A program made the position numbers and the translations under genes. Below the pieces are notes generated by a model that saw only the letters and a program-made list of their open reading frames with translations, was not told where the DNA came from and did not search any database. Of a stretch of DNA of 62,223 nt, positions 36,066-44,900 are shown in pieces. The DNA is from a virus: IMG/VR virus record IMGVR_UViG_3300009507_002699, positions 1 through 62,223 of that record; one strand, written 5' to 3'. The stretch's first letter is position 1. Every line of letters starts with the position of its first letter.

Positions 36066-37544
36066 ATGGCTTATACGATTAACAAATACAGCGGCGCAAC
36101 ACTAGTAGTAGTGCAAGATGGTACCGTTGATGTTACAACAGACTTAACGTTTGTTGGCAAAAACTACGCTGGATACGGCGAAATACAAAACGAAAACTTT
36201 TTGTTTTTATTAGAAAACTTTAGCGGAACTTCACAACCGCCAAAACCACTAAGCGGACAGATATGGCACGATTCAACAAACGGCAAAATTAAATTCTACG
36301 ATGGTACAAAGTTTAAAACTACAGGCGGTGCAGAAGTTTCAACCACACAGCCAGTAGGTTTAACAGCAGGCGACTTTTGGTGGGATTCAGGTAACAGTCA
36401 ATTATATACTTACAACGGAACATCATTTGTACTAGTTGGACCGCAAGGTGCTGGTACAGGTCTTACACAGATGCAGAGTAAAACAGTGCGTGATACAGCG
36501 GCTGTGAATCATAGTGTTATCGCCGCAACAATTGAAGATGAAATTATATATATTATTAGTGGACAAGAATTTACAATTGATGCTACTGATCCTGCAAATG
36601 CAATTACAGGATTTGATGTTATCAAAAAAGGATTAACATTAATTAATACGACAGATGCAACAAATGGTGTAACATCAACTAATCATTATTATTGGGGAAC
36701 ATCAAGTAATGCATTAAGATTAGGTGGATTACTTCCAAGTAGTTTTGTACAGAGTACACCAGGTATACCAACAACATTTGATGATATTGTAAGATTTCCA
36801 GATGCAGGTATTACAGTAGGTGATCAAAACGATTTACACATTTACATTGAAAATGGTAACCAGGGCGTTATTGCTAATGAAGTTGGAACAAACAATATTA
36901 TTAGATTTAAAACAAGTAATGCAAATAGTGTTCAAACTAACAGTGTTATTATTCAATCAACTGGTATCAATCCAGGTTCAACAAGCACATACACACTAGG
37001 ATCAAGTATTGCTAAATGGTCAAACGTTTGGGCAGACAATTTCCAAGGTAATTCATCAAGTGCAAGTGCAATTAGATTTAACAGTGCAGATTATGCAGGC
37101 GACACAAGTGCTATTGCAAGCACAACAGCATTGCGTGATAGCACAGGTGATTTACATGCTAATTTCTTTAGAGGAACTGCAACACAAGCACAATATGCCG
37201 ACTTAGCAGAAAACTATGAAACAGCAGTACATGAACCTATTGGTACAGTAATGGCAGTAGGTGGAGAAAAAGAAGTTCGTCCAGCAAAAGTAAGTGATCT
37301 TTGTATAGGCGTTATTTCAGAAAATCCAGCATATTTAATGAACAGTATGTCTCCTGGACAAGCAGTTGCACTTAAAGGTCGAGTTCCTGTAAGAGTAAAA
37401 GGACCAGTTTCAAAAGGACAGGCAGTTTATGCATGGCAAGATGGTGTTGCTTCAACTATTGCAAGTAACGGATTAGTTGGTGTTGCATTGGAATCAACCA
37501 CTTCTGATTCAGAGCAGTTAATAGAGTGTGTTTTAAAAGTATAA
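36066..37544 (+). CDS. tail fibre-like protein, paralogue 3 (492 aa)
   Basis: The third member of the fibre family. It has the same N-terminal attachment domain (KNYAGYGEIQNENFLFLLEN, GQIWHDSTNGKIKFYDG, GDFWWDSGNSQLYTY) but a different end. The C-terminal about 110 residues carry YADLAENYETAVHEPIGTV, CIGVISENPAYLMNS and GRVPVRVKGPVSKGQAVYAW. This module is found at the ends of fibre proteins in T4-like marine phages and looks like an intramolecular chaperone or tip domain. It has its own late-type promoter. Whether the C-terminal module is cleaved off cannot be read from the sequence. Confidence 0.8.
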   Translation: MAYTINKYSGATLVVVQDGTVDVTTDLTFVGKNYAGYGEIQNENFLFLLENFSGTSQPPKPLSGQIWHDSTNGKIKFYDGTKFKTTGGAEVSTTQPVGLTAGDFWWDSGNSQLYTYNGTSFVLVGPQGAGTGLTQMQSKTVRDTAAVNHSVIAATIEDEIIYIISGQEFTIDATDPANAITGFDVIKKGLTLINTTDATNGVTSTNHYYWGTSSNALRLGGLLPSSFVQSTPGIPTTFDDIVRFPDAGITVGDQNDLHIYIENGNQGVIANEVGTNNIIRFKTSNANSVQTNSVIIQSTGINPGSTSTYTLGSSIAKWSNVWADNFQGNSSSASAIRFNSADYAGDTSAIASTTALRDSTGDLHANFFRGTATQAQYADLAENYETAVHEPIGTVMAVGGEKEVRPAKVSDLCIGVISENPAYLMNSMSPGQAVALKGRVPVRVKGPVSKGQAVYAWQDGVASTIASNGLVGVALESTTSDSEQLIECVLKV

Positions 37545-37547
37545 ATA
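37540..37547 (+). promoter_or_regulatory. T4-type late promoter TATAAATA
   Basis: A perfect TATAAATA overlaps the stop codon of paralogue 3 and lies 29 nt before the ATG at 37577, which has an AAGGAAG ribosome binding site. It is one of two exact matches to the T4 late consensus seen in gaps here. Confidence 0.7.
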
Positions 37548-37576
37548 TTAAAACACGTATATAAAGGAAGTAGGCT

Positions 37577-38485
37577 ATGGCAGTTGGCGATTTAATTACA
37601 GCCGCAAGATATAATAATGCACAAGGTAGAGTGGAAGCAATACTTGGTGTAGGTTCAACGACTGAAGGTTACGGACAAACAGTTACTAGTGAACAAGTAT
37701 CGAGTAACGTTATAATTAATGCATCTCATGTTAATGCCCTATATACAGATTTAAACAAAATTTATGTTCACCAAACTGGTGGAAGTCCAAATTCAATTGC
37801 ACAAGTAGAAGTTGGTGATGTTGTTGCTGAAGATACAAGCGGTGGCGATACACTAGAAGGATTTGTTGATTATGAAAACTTTATTAGTATTATCGAAACA
37901 TCTGGAAATAGATTTAGACTAGCCGGTGCTCAAAGTAGTACATTAAATAATGCAAAAGTAATCCAAAGAAGAAATCAATGGACTGCACCAATCGAATGTG
38001 AATTTTTAATATCATTTACTAATGCTAATGCACGTAGACATTTTTTTAATGCAGGCGGCAAACTTACATTTATTAGTTCATTAAGCGGAACACCAGTTAG
38101 CGGTGACAGTGTTGCAAAAAGTCAAGACTGGGCGGCAATACTTGGAAATGCTGGAACAGTTAGTATGGATCATAATGTAACTACAACATCAGGATCTGGA
38201 GTTGTACAAAGTATTGGTAATTTTGATTTAACAACTTCTTACCAAGAAATATATAGAAAATCAGCAACAGGAGTATATGGAAATAACAACTATATTCTTT
38301 ATGCTAAGGCGCCTACTAGTTCTACTATAGAAGTAAAATATGATTTTTATGATGCCGCAGTATCCGGCTATAAAATTGATGAACCAGTCCAAGGACTTTT
38401 AGAAGCCAAAATAGGATTTGTTAGAGCAAGTGGATCGTATGTTGATACGCCTGCGCCAGCATTTTCGGCCACAAATAGTCTTTAG
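37577..38485 (+). CDS. virion structural protein, paralogous pair member A (302 aa)
   Basis: The first of two adjacent, clearly related proteins. It opens MAVGDLITAARYNNAQGRVE and shares GTTEGYGQ-like, GFVDYENF, NANARRHFFNAGGKLTFISS and GFVRASGSYVDTPAPAF segments with its neighbour. The protein is beta-rich and has no transmembrane or signal segments. Proteins of this type are found next to tail fibre genes in cyanophages and other marine myoviruses, where they are annotated as structural; the exact position in the particle is unknown to me. A late promoter and strong AAGGAAG ribosome binding site indicate abundant late expression. Confidence 0.72.
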   Translation: MAVGDLITAARYNNAQGRVEAILGVGSTTEGYGQTVTSEQVSSNVIINASHVNALYTDLNKIYVHQTGGSPNSIAQVEVGDVVAEDTSGGDTLEGFVDYENFISIIETSGNRFRLAGAQSSTLNNAKVIQRRNQWTAPIECEFLISFTNANARRHFFNAGGKLTFISSLSGTPVSGDSVAKSQDWAAILGNAGTVSMDHNVTTTSGSGVVQSIGNFDLTTSYQEIYRKSATGVYGNNNYILYAKAPTSSTIEVKYDFYDAAVSGYKIDEPVQGLLEAKIGFVRASGSYVDTPAPAFSATNSL

Positions 38486-38499
38486 GATAATTAATAATA

Positions 38500-38515
38500 T
38501 ACGGTATTTGCCGTA
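38500..38515 (+). other. short hairpin between duplicated structural genes
   Basis: TACGG and CCGTA form a 5-bp stem with a 6-nt loop in the 44-nt gap between the paralogues. No T-run follows, so it is not a convincing terminator; it could stabilise the downstream message 5' end. Confidence 0.3.
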
Positions 38516-38529
38516 ACGAGGAGATTTAA

Positions 38530-39468
38530 ATGGCCGTTGGTGATCTAATTACCGCAACTAGATATAATGCTTTACAAACTCGAGTAGAGAGTATTCTTGC
38601 CAACGGATCAGGCACTGAAGGGTATGGACAAAATACAGCCAGTTCACAAGTTGCCGTAGGAAATTTAGTTACTGCAACTCATGTAAATCAGTTAAAGACA
38701 GATATTGATCGAATTAATAGACATCAGACTAATCAAGCGGCAGGTACTATTGCTACTGTTGCTATTAATGATTTAATTGCTGATGAAACAAGTGATGACC
38801 CAAACGGTATATTAAAAGGATTTGTTGACTATGAACAGTCAATGAATACTTTAGAAACATCACCAAACAGATTTAGACTAGCACCATTACAAAGTACTAC
38901 AGGTAGTAATTCTGTATCGTCACAATTTACAACAAATTGGAATCAGAATTTAAATGCTTACTTTAGGGTAACATTTACTAGTGCAGATGCACGTAGACAT
39001 TATTTTAATGCTGGTGGTACAATTACATTTGTAAGTAGTTTATCTAGTTCAGCAACTGGCGGAAATGTTGCTAAAACAAATGACTGGGCAACTATGCTAT
39101 CAAATGCAGGAACAGTATCAGTGGGGTACAATTATACTTCAACTAGTAATAGTGGTACTGGTAGTGCAATTGGTAATTATCAATTAACTTCATCAGAACA
39201 ACAACTTTTTAGAAAAACAGGTAGTGGTGTTTATGCTGATAATAACTATTACATTAGAGGAAGAGAAATTAATTCTTCAACTATTGAATTCCGCATTAAT
39301 ATGAACGAAGCAGATACAGGACAAGGCTTTGGTAAAGCGCCAGCACCTGTTGACGAATATGTACAAGGCACATTAACAACAAACGTAGGTTTTGTAAGAG
39401 CAAGCGGGTCGTATGTTGATACTCCAGTACCTTCATTCACTGTACAATCTAATTTTAGTGGCAGTTAA
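38530..39468 (+). CDS. virion structural protein, paralogous pair member B (312 aa)
   Basis: The second member of the tandem pair. It aligns along its length with member A: MAVGDLITATRYNALQTRVE at the start, GFVDYEQSMNTLETSPNRFR, SADARRHYFNAGGTITFVSS and GFVRASGSYVDTPVPSFTV at the end. The middle regions have diverged. The gene follows a GAGGAG ribosome binding site. It is the last virion gene before a change of regulation at 39472. Probably a fibre-associated or head/tail decoration protein produced by local gene duplication. Confidence 0.72.
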   Translation: MAVGDLITATRYNALQTRVESILANGSGTEGYGQNTASSQVAVGNLVTATHVNQLKTDIDRINRHQTNQAAGTIATVAINDLIADETSDDPNGILKGFVDYEQSMNTLETSPNRFRLAPLQSTTGSNSVSSQFTTNWNQNLNAYFRVTFTSADARRHYFNAGGTITFVSSLSSSATGGNVAKTNDWATMLSNAGTVSVGYNYTSTSNSGTGSAIGNYQLTSSEQQLFRKTGSGVYADNNYYIRGREINSSTIEFRINMNEADTGQGFGKAPAPVDEYVQGTLTTNVGFVRASGSYVDTPVPSFTVQSNFSGS

Positions 39469-39471
39469 TAC

Positions 39472-39500
39472 TTGACTTTCTAGCAATTTTACCGTATAAT
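39472..39500 (+). promoter_or_regulatory. sigma70-type promoter opening the glycosyltransferase / radical SAM block
   Basis: TTGACT (39472-39477) and TATAAT (39495-39500) are separated by exactly 17 nt, directly after the last structural gene. The start near 39507 leaves a short leader containing GGAG (39511-39514) before the ATG at 39520. No similar promoter was noticed in the following 19 kb of overlapping genes until 58733, so this may drive one very long transcript. Confidence 0.87.
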
Positions 39501-39519
39501 AGTAATATATGGAGAAATT

Positions 39520-39855
39520 ATGGATCAGCGTCTAAAAAAAGCACTCGAACATGCAGATTATGTAACAACATTTAAGAATCAAAAACGTGTTCTACTAGAA
39601 AAATTTAATAAAGAATCTACAATATATTATGAAGGTGGGCAATATACTGCAACAAGAGAACTTATTGCAAGTATAAAGACTATTGACAGTCATATTTTTA
39701 TAGATAATAACAATATTCCTATCCGTATATTAAATAGAGGCGAATTCTACAATACTTTAATTGATGCGTATGAATCTGCATTAGAATCTTATAATAAAGA
39801 ATATCAAAAATTAGTAAAAAGTGAGCGTACTGTACAAGGAATTCTTGATGTCTAA
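39520..39855 (+). CDS. conserved hypothetical protein (111 aa)
   Basis: A 111-residue, mostly helical protein. It begins DQRLKKALEHADYVTTFKNQ and has YYEGGQYTATRELIASIKT and a helical C-terminus. Similar small proteins with the YYxGGQFTxTKELI pattern are, as I recall, widespread in T4-like cyanophages and have no known function. It is the first gene after the sigma70-type promoter and has a GGAG ribosome binding site 5 nt before the ATG. The next gene starts within its last codons. Function unknown; early expression is likely from the promoter. Confidence 0.7.
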   Translation: MDQRLKKALEHADYVTTFKNQKRVLLEKFNKESTIYYEGGQYTATRELIASIKTIDSHIFIDNNNIPIRILNRGEFYNTLIDAYESALESYNKEYQKLVKSERTVQGILDV

Positions 39856-40645
39856 AGGCATACTTGTTCATGCGTTCAACAATGAAGAAATAAATTACGT
39901 TAAGCAAGCATGTATGGTTGCAGAACGGGCAAAGAAATATCTTGATCTACCTACAAGTATAATAACCGACGGTGATGTTCCAGAAAATGTTTTTGATAAC
40001 GTAATTAAAGTTGATACTCCACAAAAGTATACTAAGAAATTATATAACAACGGCAATAACGGAACACATCTTACATTTAAAAATAATGCAAGAGTTTTAA
40101 GTTACGATTTAACACCGTACGATCAAACTTTAATGATTGATAGTGATATTATTATTTGTGATGATACTTATAAACATTGTTTCGATCAAAATTCTCCTTT
40201 GTTAATGTATAGAAGTGCTTATCATTTAGCAAACGAATCTCAGCACATCGACTATAGAGAATTTGATAAAATAAGTGATGCAAGTGTAGACTTTTATTGG
40301 GCAACTTGTGTTTATTTTGTAAAGTGTAAGCAGAATAAAATTTTCTTTGACCTATTGCAACACATTGAAGAACAATGGTCGCATTATAGAATGTTATATC
40401 AGATTGTACAACAAACATATCGTAATGATTTTGCTTTTAGTATTGCTGTACATATAATGAATGGACATAGCAAAGGTGACGTTGCTAGACCAATGCCAGG
40501 TAAACTTTATTATACAATTGACAAAGATACTTTATGTAATATTCAAAACGATGAACTTACATTTGTAATTGATAACAATCCAATTAAAACAACAGGCATG
40601 ACTGTACATACAATGAACAAGTACAATTTAGAGGAACTACTATGA
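39848..40645 (+). CDS. GT-A-like nucleotide-diphospho-sugar transferase (putative), paralogue 1
   Basis: A 265-residue protein resembling GT-A/GT8-type glycosyltransferases. After the N-terminal strand GILVHAFNNEEINYVKQ comes the hallmark DTPQK...LSYDLTPYDQTLMIDSD, with Asp98/Asp100 forming the DxD-like metal site. The start at 39848 was chosen over an upstream GTG because AAGGA lies 7 nt ahead and the paralogue at 40642 begins at the same point. It overlaps the previous gene by 8 nt and the next by 4 nt. The donor and acceptor are unknown. It is more likely to act on phage or host glycans than in core metabolism. Confidence 0.68.
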   Translation: MSKGILVHAFNNEEINYVKQACMVAERAKKYLDLPTSIITDGDVPENVFDNVIKVDTPQKYTKKLYNNGNNGTHLTFKNNARVLSYDLTPYDQTLMIDSDIIICDDTYKHCFDQNSPLLMYRSAYHLANESQHIDYREFDKISDASVDFYWATCVYFVKCKQNKIFFDLLQHIEEQWSHYRMLYQIVQQTYRNDFAFSIAVHIMNGHSKGDVARPMPGKLYYTIDKDTLCNIQNDELTFVIDNNPIKTTGMTVHTMNKYNLEELL

Positions 40646-41448
40646 CGCAAGGCATCTTAATTTTTGCACAGAATAATTCAACTGATGATTATGTAAAACA
40701 AGCCTACTTGTGTGCAATGAGTGGCATGCATAGTGGTAACAAACATTTTACTCTTGTAACAGATAAAGATGTTGATGAAAAAACAGCGTTTATATTTGAT
40801 AAAGTGATAGTGTTGAAACACGACCAAGCCTCTAATAGTGAATGGAAAATAGAAAATAGATGGAAAGCATTTAATCTTAGTCCTTACAATGAAACTATTG
40901 TAGTTGATAGTGATGTATTATTCTTAGACAAAATTGATTGGGATTTATTTGAAAAACAGGAATTGTACTTTACACAAAATCCAATAACATATAGGCAAGA
41001 ACCTATTAATGACACGTATTATAGAAAAGTATTTCATCAAAATAACCTATTTAATGTTTATACAGGATTGTATTACTTTAAAAAAACAAAACGTGTATCA
41101 CAGTTTTTTGCATTATTAGAAACTGTAATAACTGATTGGAAAGAGTTTTACGAAGTATTCTGTACAGAGTTTAAACCAAAGCATTGTAGCATTGATGTTT
41201 GTGCGGCGATTGTTCTTGAGTTAATGGAATATGATAGATTTCAAAAAGTAGATCTAATTGATTTTGTACATATGAAGTTACATGCACAAAATTGGGTAGA
41301 TACAAGTGAGCATTGGCAAGAAAAGGTAGACTGGTACTTTAATGATGGACTTAAAATTGGAAATCATCAACAGCACGGAGTATTTCATTATACTGAAAAA
41401 GATTTTTGCGATAAAATTTTAGCAAGGTATGAAGAATGTATTGGTTAA
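40642..41448 (+). CDS. GT-A-like nucleotide-diphospho-sugar transferase (putative), paralogue 2
   Basis: A 268-residue paralogue of the preceding protein. It starts TQGILIFAQNNSTDDYVKQA and has the FNLSPYNETIVVDSDVLFLD segment, with Asp89/Asp91 as the DxD-like pair. The C-terminal half (VDLIDFVHMKLHAQNW, then YFNDGLKIGNHQQHGVFHY) is longer than in paralogue 1 and His-rich near the end. The two genes overlap by 4 nt (ATGA) and form a coupled pair, so they may act in sequence on the same acceptor. Membrane segments are absent. Assignment rests on the fold pattern, not on a named family. Confidence 0.68.
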   Translation: MTQGILIFAQNNSTDDYVKQAYLCAMSGMHSGNKHFTLVTDKDVDEKTAFIFDKVIVLKHDQASNSEWKIENRWKAFNLSPYNETIVVDSDVLFLDKIDWDLFEKQELYFTQNPITYRQEPINDTYYRKVFHQNNLFNVYTGLYYFKKTKRVSQFFALLETVITDWKEFYEVFCTEFKPKHCSIDVCAAIVLELMEYDRFQKVDLIDFVHMKLHAQNWVDTSEHWQEKVDWYFNDGLKIGNHQQHGVFHYTEKDFCDKILARYEECIG

Positions 41449-41954
41449 TATTTGATAAAGATACTAGTAAAATAGTTGGTCTACAAAACTATACCCCCGA
41501 ATCGGAGTATTGTTTAGAGGTTACCGAAGATCAATATGTCGACTTTATAACTAATCCTGATAAGAAAGACAATTATATTGTTAAGTATGATCTTTCTCAA
41601 AAGAAATATGTAATGTTAGCATATGAACAACCTAAACTTACATATGATATTAAAGATGTAATATATCATATACCTAAACAAAGTGTAGGCGATTGTATTA
41701 TAAAACGTACAACTGAATGGAATATACTTGTTAATCTCAAAGAACAAATGTTATTAGACCCAAGACAAATGTGTAAATTTAGTATTACAAAAGCAAACGA
41801 CCCCCATTTACTAATTAGAACATTTGTTGCAACAGTAGAACAAATCACTAAAGGATATACAGTCCAGTTTGACTACGAAGAAGAGAGTGGCGATGTAAGT
41901 ATATATACGCCAAAGATTTTTGATACATACGGATTTATCGATGAAACAATTTAA
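41436..41954 (+). CDS. hypothetical protein (172 aa)
   Basis: A 172-residue soluble protein starting MYWLIFDKDTSKIVGLQNY, with SVGDCIIKRTTEWNILVNL and a C-terminal VQFDYEEESGDVSIYTPKIF. It looks like an alpha/beta or beta-rich accessory protein. I recognise no family. Its ATG overlaps the end of the second transferase by 13 nt, and the next gene starts inside its own 3' end, so it is translated as part of the module. It could be a small structural or adaptor protein; nothing in the sequence decides this. Confidence 0.6.
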   Translation: MYWLIFDKDTSKIVGLQNYTPESEYCLEVTEDQYVDFITNPDKKDNYIVKYDLSQKKYVMLAYEQPKLTYDIKDVIYHIPKQSVGDCIIKRTTEWNILVNLKEQMLLDPRQMCKFSITKANDPHLLIRTFVATVEQITKGYTVQFDYEEESGDVSIYTPKIFDTYGFIDETI

Positions 41955-44900
41955 AGTTCTAGACTACGACATTATATATTTGTCGTATGACGAGCCAAAT
42001 GCTGAAGAAAATTATTCAAACTTACTTACAAAAGTGCCGTGGGCAAAACGTGTACACGGTGTAGAAGGTTCAGATGCGGCACATAAAGCCTGTGCTAAAA
42101 TTGCGGAAACAGATAGGTTCATTACTATTGACGGCGATAATCAAATAGATGAACAGTTTTTAAATCAAACAATTAATTTTCAAGATGGCGTAGATTTATC
42201 AAGACATGTGGTAAGTTGGACTGCTGATAATATTATTAACGGTTTGCGTTATGGTAATGGCGGTATTAAATGTTGGGATAGAGAAACTGTTTTAAAAATG
42301 AAAACACATGAAAATGCTGACCCGGGTAATGTTGCGGCCGGTATTGATTTTTGTTGGGATTTAGAATATATTCAAATTAATAGTTTAATGAGTACAGTAT
42401 ATAATAATGCAACTCCACAGCAAGCGTGGCGTGCAGGGTTTCGTGAAGGTGTTAAAATGTCCTTAATTGAAGGAGTTAAGCCTTCTAAAACTGAACTTAT
42501 TGGCAATCATTGGAAAAACTTAGAACGTTTATATATTTGGTGTATGACTGGTGCTGATGTTGAAAACGGTCTTTGGGCTGTATATGGCGCTAGAGAAGGC
42601 TTGTACAAAACAATGTGTACAGACTGGGATTATGTAAATGTTCGAGACTTTGAATACTTGAACAAATTATGGAAAGATAAAGTACAAGACGAAAGCGACT
42701 TAATAGAAGCAATCAAAGATTACGGTGAAAGATTAAAAGAACAATTGGATATTCCTATTGCTGTAACGCCCTTAGACGCTCAACAAAGCAAGTTCTTTAA
42801 AAGTACATACCGCAACCCACCAAGACCAGAACATCCTTATATACGTACATCTACAACACAGTTTAATAGTTTTTCATCGCAGTTTAAAACTTATACGCCT
42901 GAACAAGCACCAGTTACTAAAGAATATGATATTGTAATGATATCTTATGATGAAGCAAATGCAGACGAAAACTTTAACAAACTAAAAACAAGATTCCCTA
43001 GAGCACAGCGTATACATGGGGTAAAAGGAATACATCAAGCACACATTGCCGCGGCTAATATCTGCTCAACAGAAATGTTTTGGATTGTAGACGGTGATGC
43101 TGTAATTGAAGATGAATTTAATTTTGATTATGTTGCAGACGATAACAGAGCAGTACATGTGTGGCGTAGTAAAAATCCTATCAATGATTTAGTATACGGC
43201 TATGGTGGTGTAAAATTATTTCCAACACAAATGACACGTGATATGGATACAAGTCGTCCTGATATGACTACAAGTATTAGCGATAGATTTAAGAAGATGG
43301 AAAAGATATCCTGCGTAACAGGATTTAATTCAAGTGAATTTAGTACTTGGCGAAGTGCATTTAGAGAATGTGCAAAACTAAGTTCTAAAGTTATTGATAG
43401 GCAAAAAGAGGATGAAACAAATGAAAGATTACGAATTTGGACAACAATGGGAAAAGACCGTCCCTTCGGCGAACACGCTATTAAAGGTGCTATTGCTGGC
43501 AGGGAGTTTGGGCTTTCTGATGGCGCTGATCTTCGGTTAATAAATGACTTCAATTGGTTGTATGAACAGTTTGTAGAAAATACAGATACTACAGAAGAAT
43601 GGCAAGAATTATACAAACAAGATGATAAAACTCAAATATCAACTCCAGTCGACATTGCTCCTGTTGAAATACAAACAAATACAGAATGGAAACAAACTGA
43701 TCCTGTTGAAATACAAGCAGATACAGAATGGAAACAAACCGTACCATTCAAACAAGACGACCCATTACCTCCAAGAGACACATTTATTGTAGACTTATTA
43801 GATAGATTTGAAATACTATACGGAGATAAAGTTTCTAACTTAAGACGTTTTTATAATGACGGCCATATGTTAGATATCTTACGCATAATTGGCAATGACG
43901 ATTTGCGTAGATTTGTTGAAGAACGCAACTATCATAGTTTATTTAGATACTTAGAATCTAAAGGTATTGAGATAGAAGATGAACGTAAAATGTATATTGA
44001 AAAAAATGTACACAGTTTATTTAGATTGTTAGGTGAAGAACACGAAGATTTACGTAAGGCCGTTGTTGAAGATAATGTACATAGTTTGTTCAGGCTAGTA
44101 GGCGATGAACACGAAGAATTACGCAAAGCAGTTGCTGAAGAAAACTTACATAGTTTATTTAGGTTACTAGGTGATGAATACGAAGATTTGCGTAAAATAG
44201 TTACAGAAGATAACGTACACAGTTTATTTAGATTGCTTGGTGAAGAACACGAAGAATTGCGTAAGACTGTTGTCGAAGAAAACTTACATAGCCTATTTAG
44301 ATTGCTAGGCGACGAATACGAAGATTTACGTAAAGTTGTTATTGAAGAAAATTTACATAGTTTGTTTAGAATATTAGGACCTAATCATGATAATCTTCGT
44401 ACAGCAATGCTTGATAAAAATTTACACGGTCTATTTAGATTATTAGGTCCACAGCATGAAGATATGCGTAAAGCAATGGTAGAAAAAAACTTTCATGGCT
44501 TGTTTAGATTGTTAGGTAAAGACCACGAAGATTTACGCAAGGCTACTACAGAGAAAAACTTGCACAGTTTATTTAGACTTGTAGGTGATGGTCATGAAGA
44601 TTTACGTAAAGCAATAGTAGAGAAAAACTTTCATGGACTGTTTAGATTGCTTGGCGAAGGATATGAAGACCTACGTAAAGTAATGACAGAAAAAAATGTA
44701 CACAGTTTGTTTAGACTAATTGAACAAACAGATACTACAGATGATTTAAGAAAAGCACTAGTTGAATCAAACGAAATGAGTTTGTTTAGATTAATAGAAG
44801 GCAAAGATACTATTGTTGAAGATGTTAAAAAAGCAGGTTTCTTTAAAAATATTTGGAGTCTAAAACGTATTGAGCCAGACGTTACTGACGAAGTTAATCT

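Noticed and set aside
38500-38515. Hairpin as a Rho-independent terminator
   Set aside because: The stem has only 5 bp and no T-run follows; the next gene has the same late character as the previous one.
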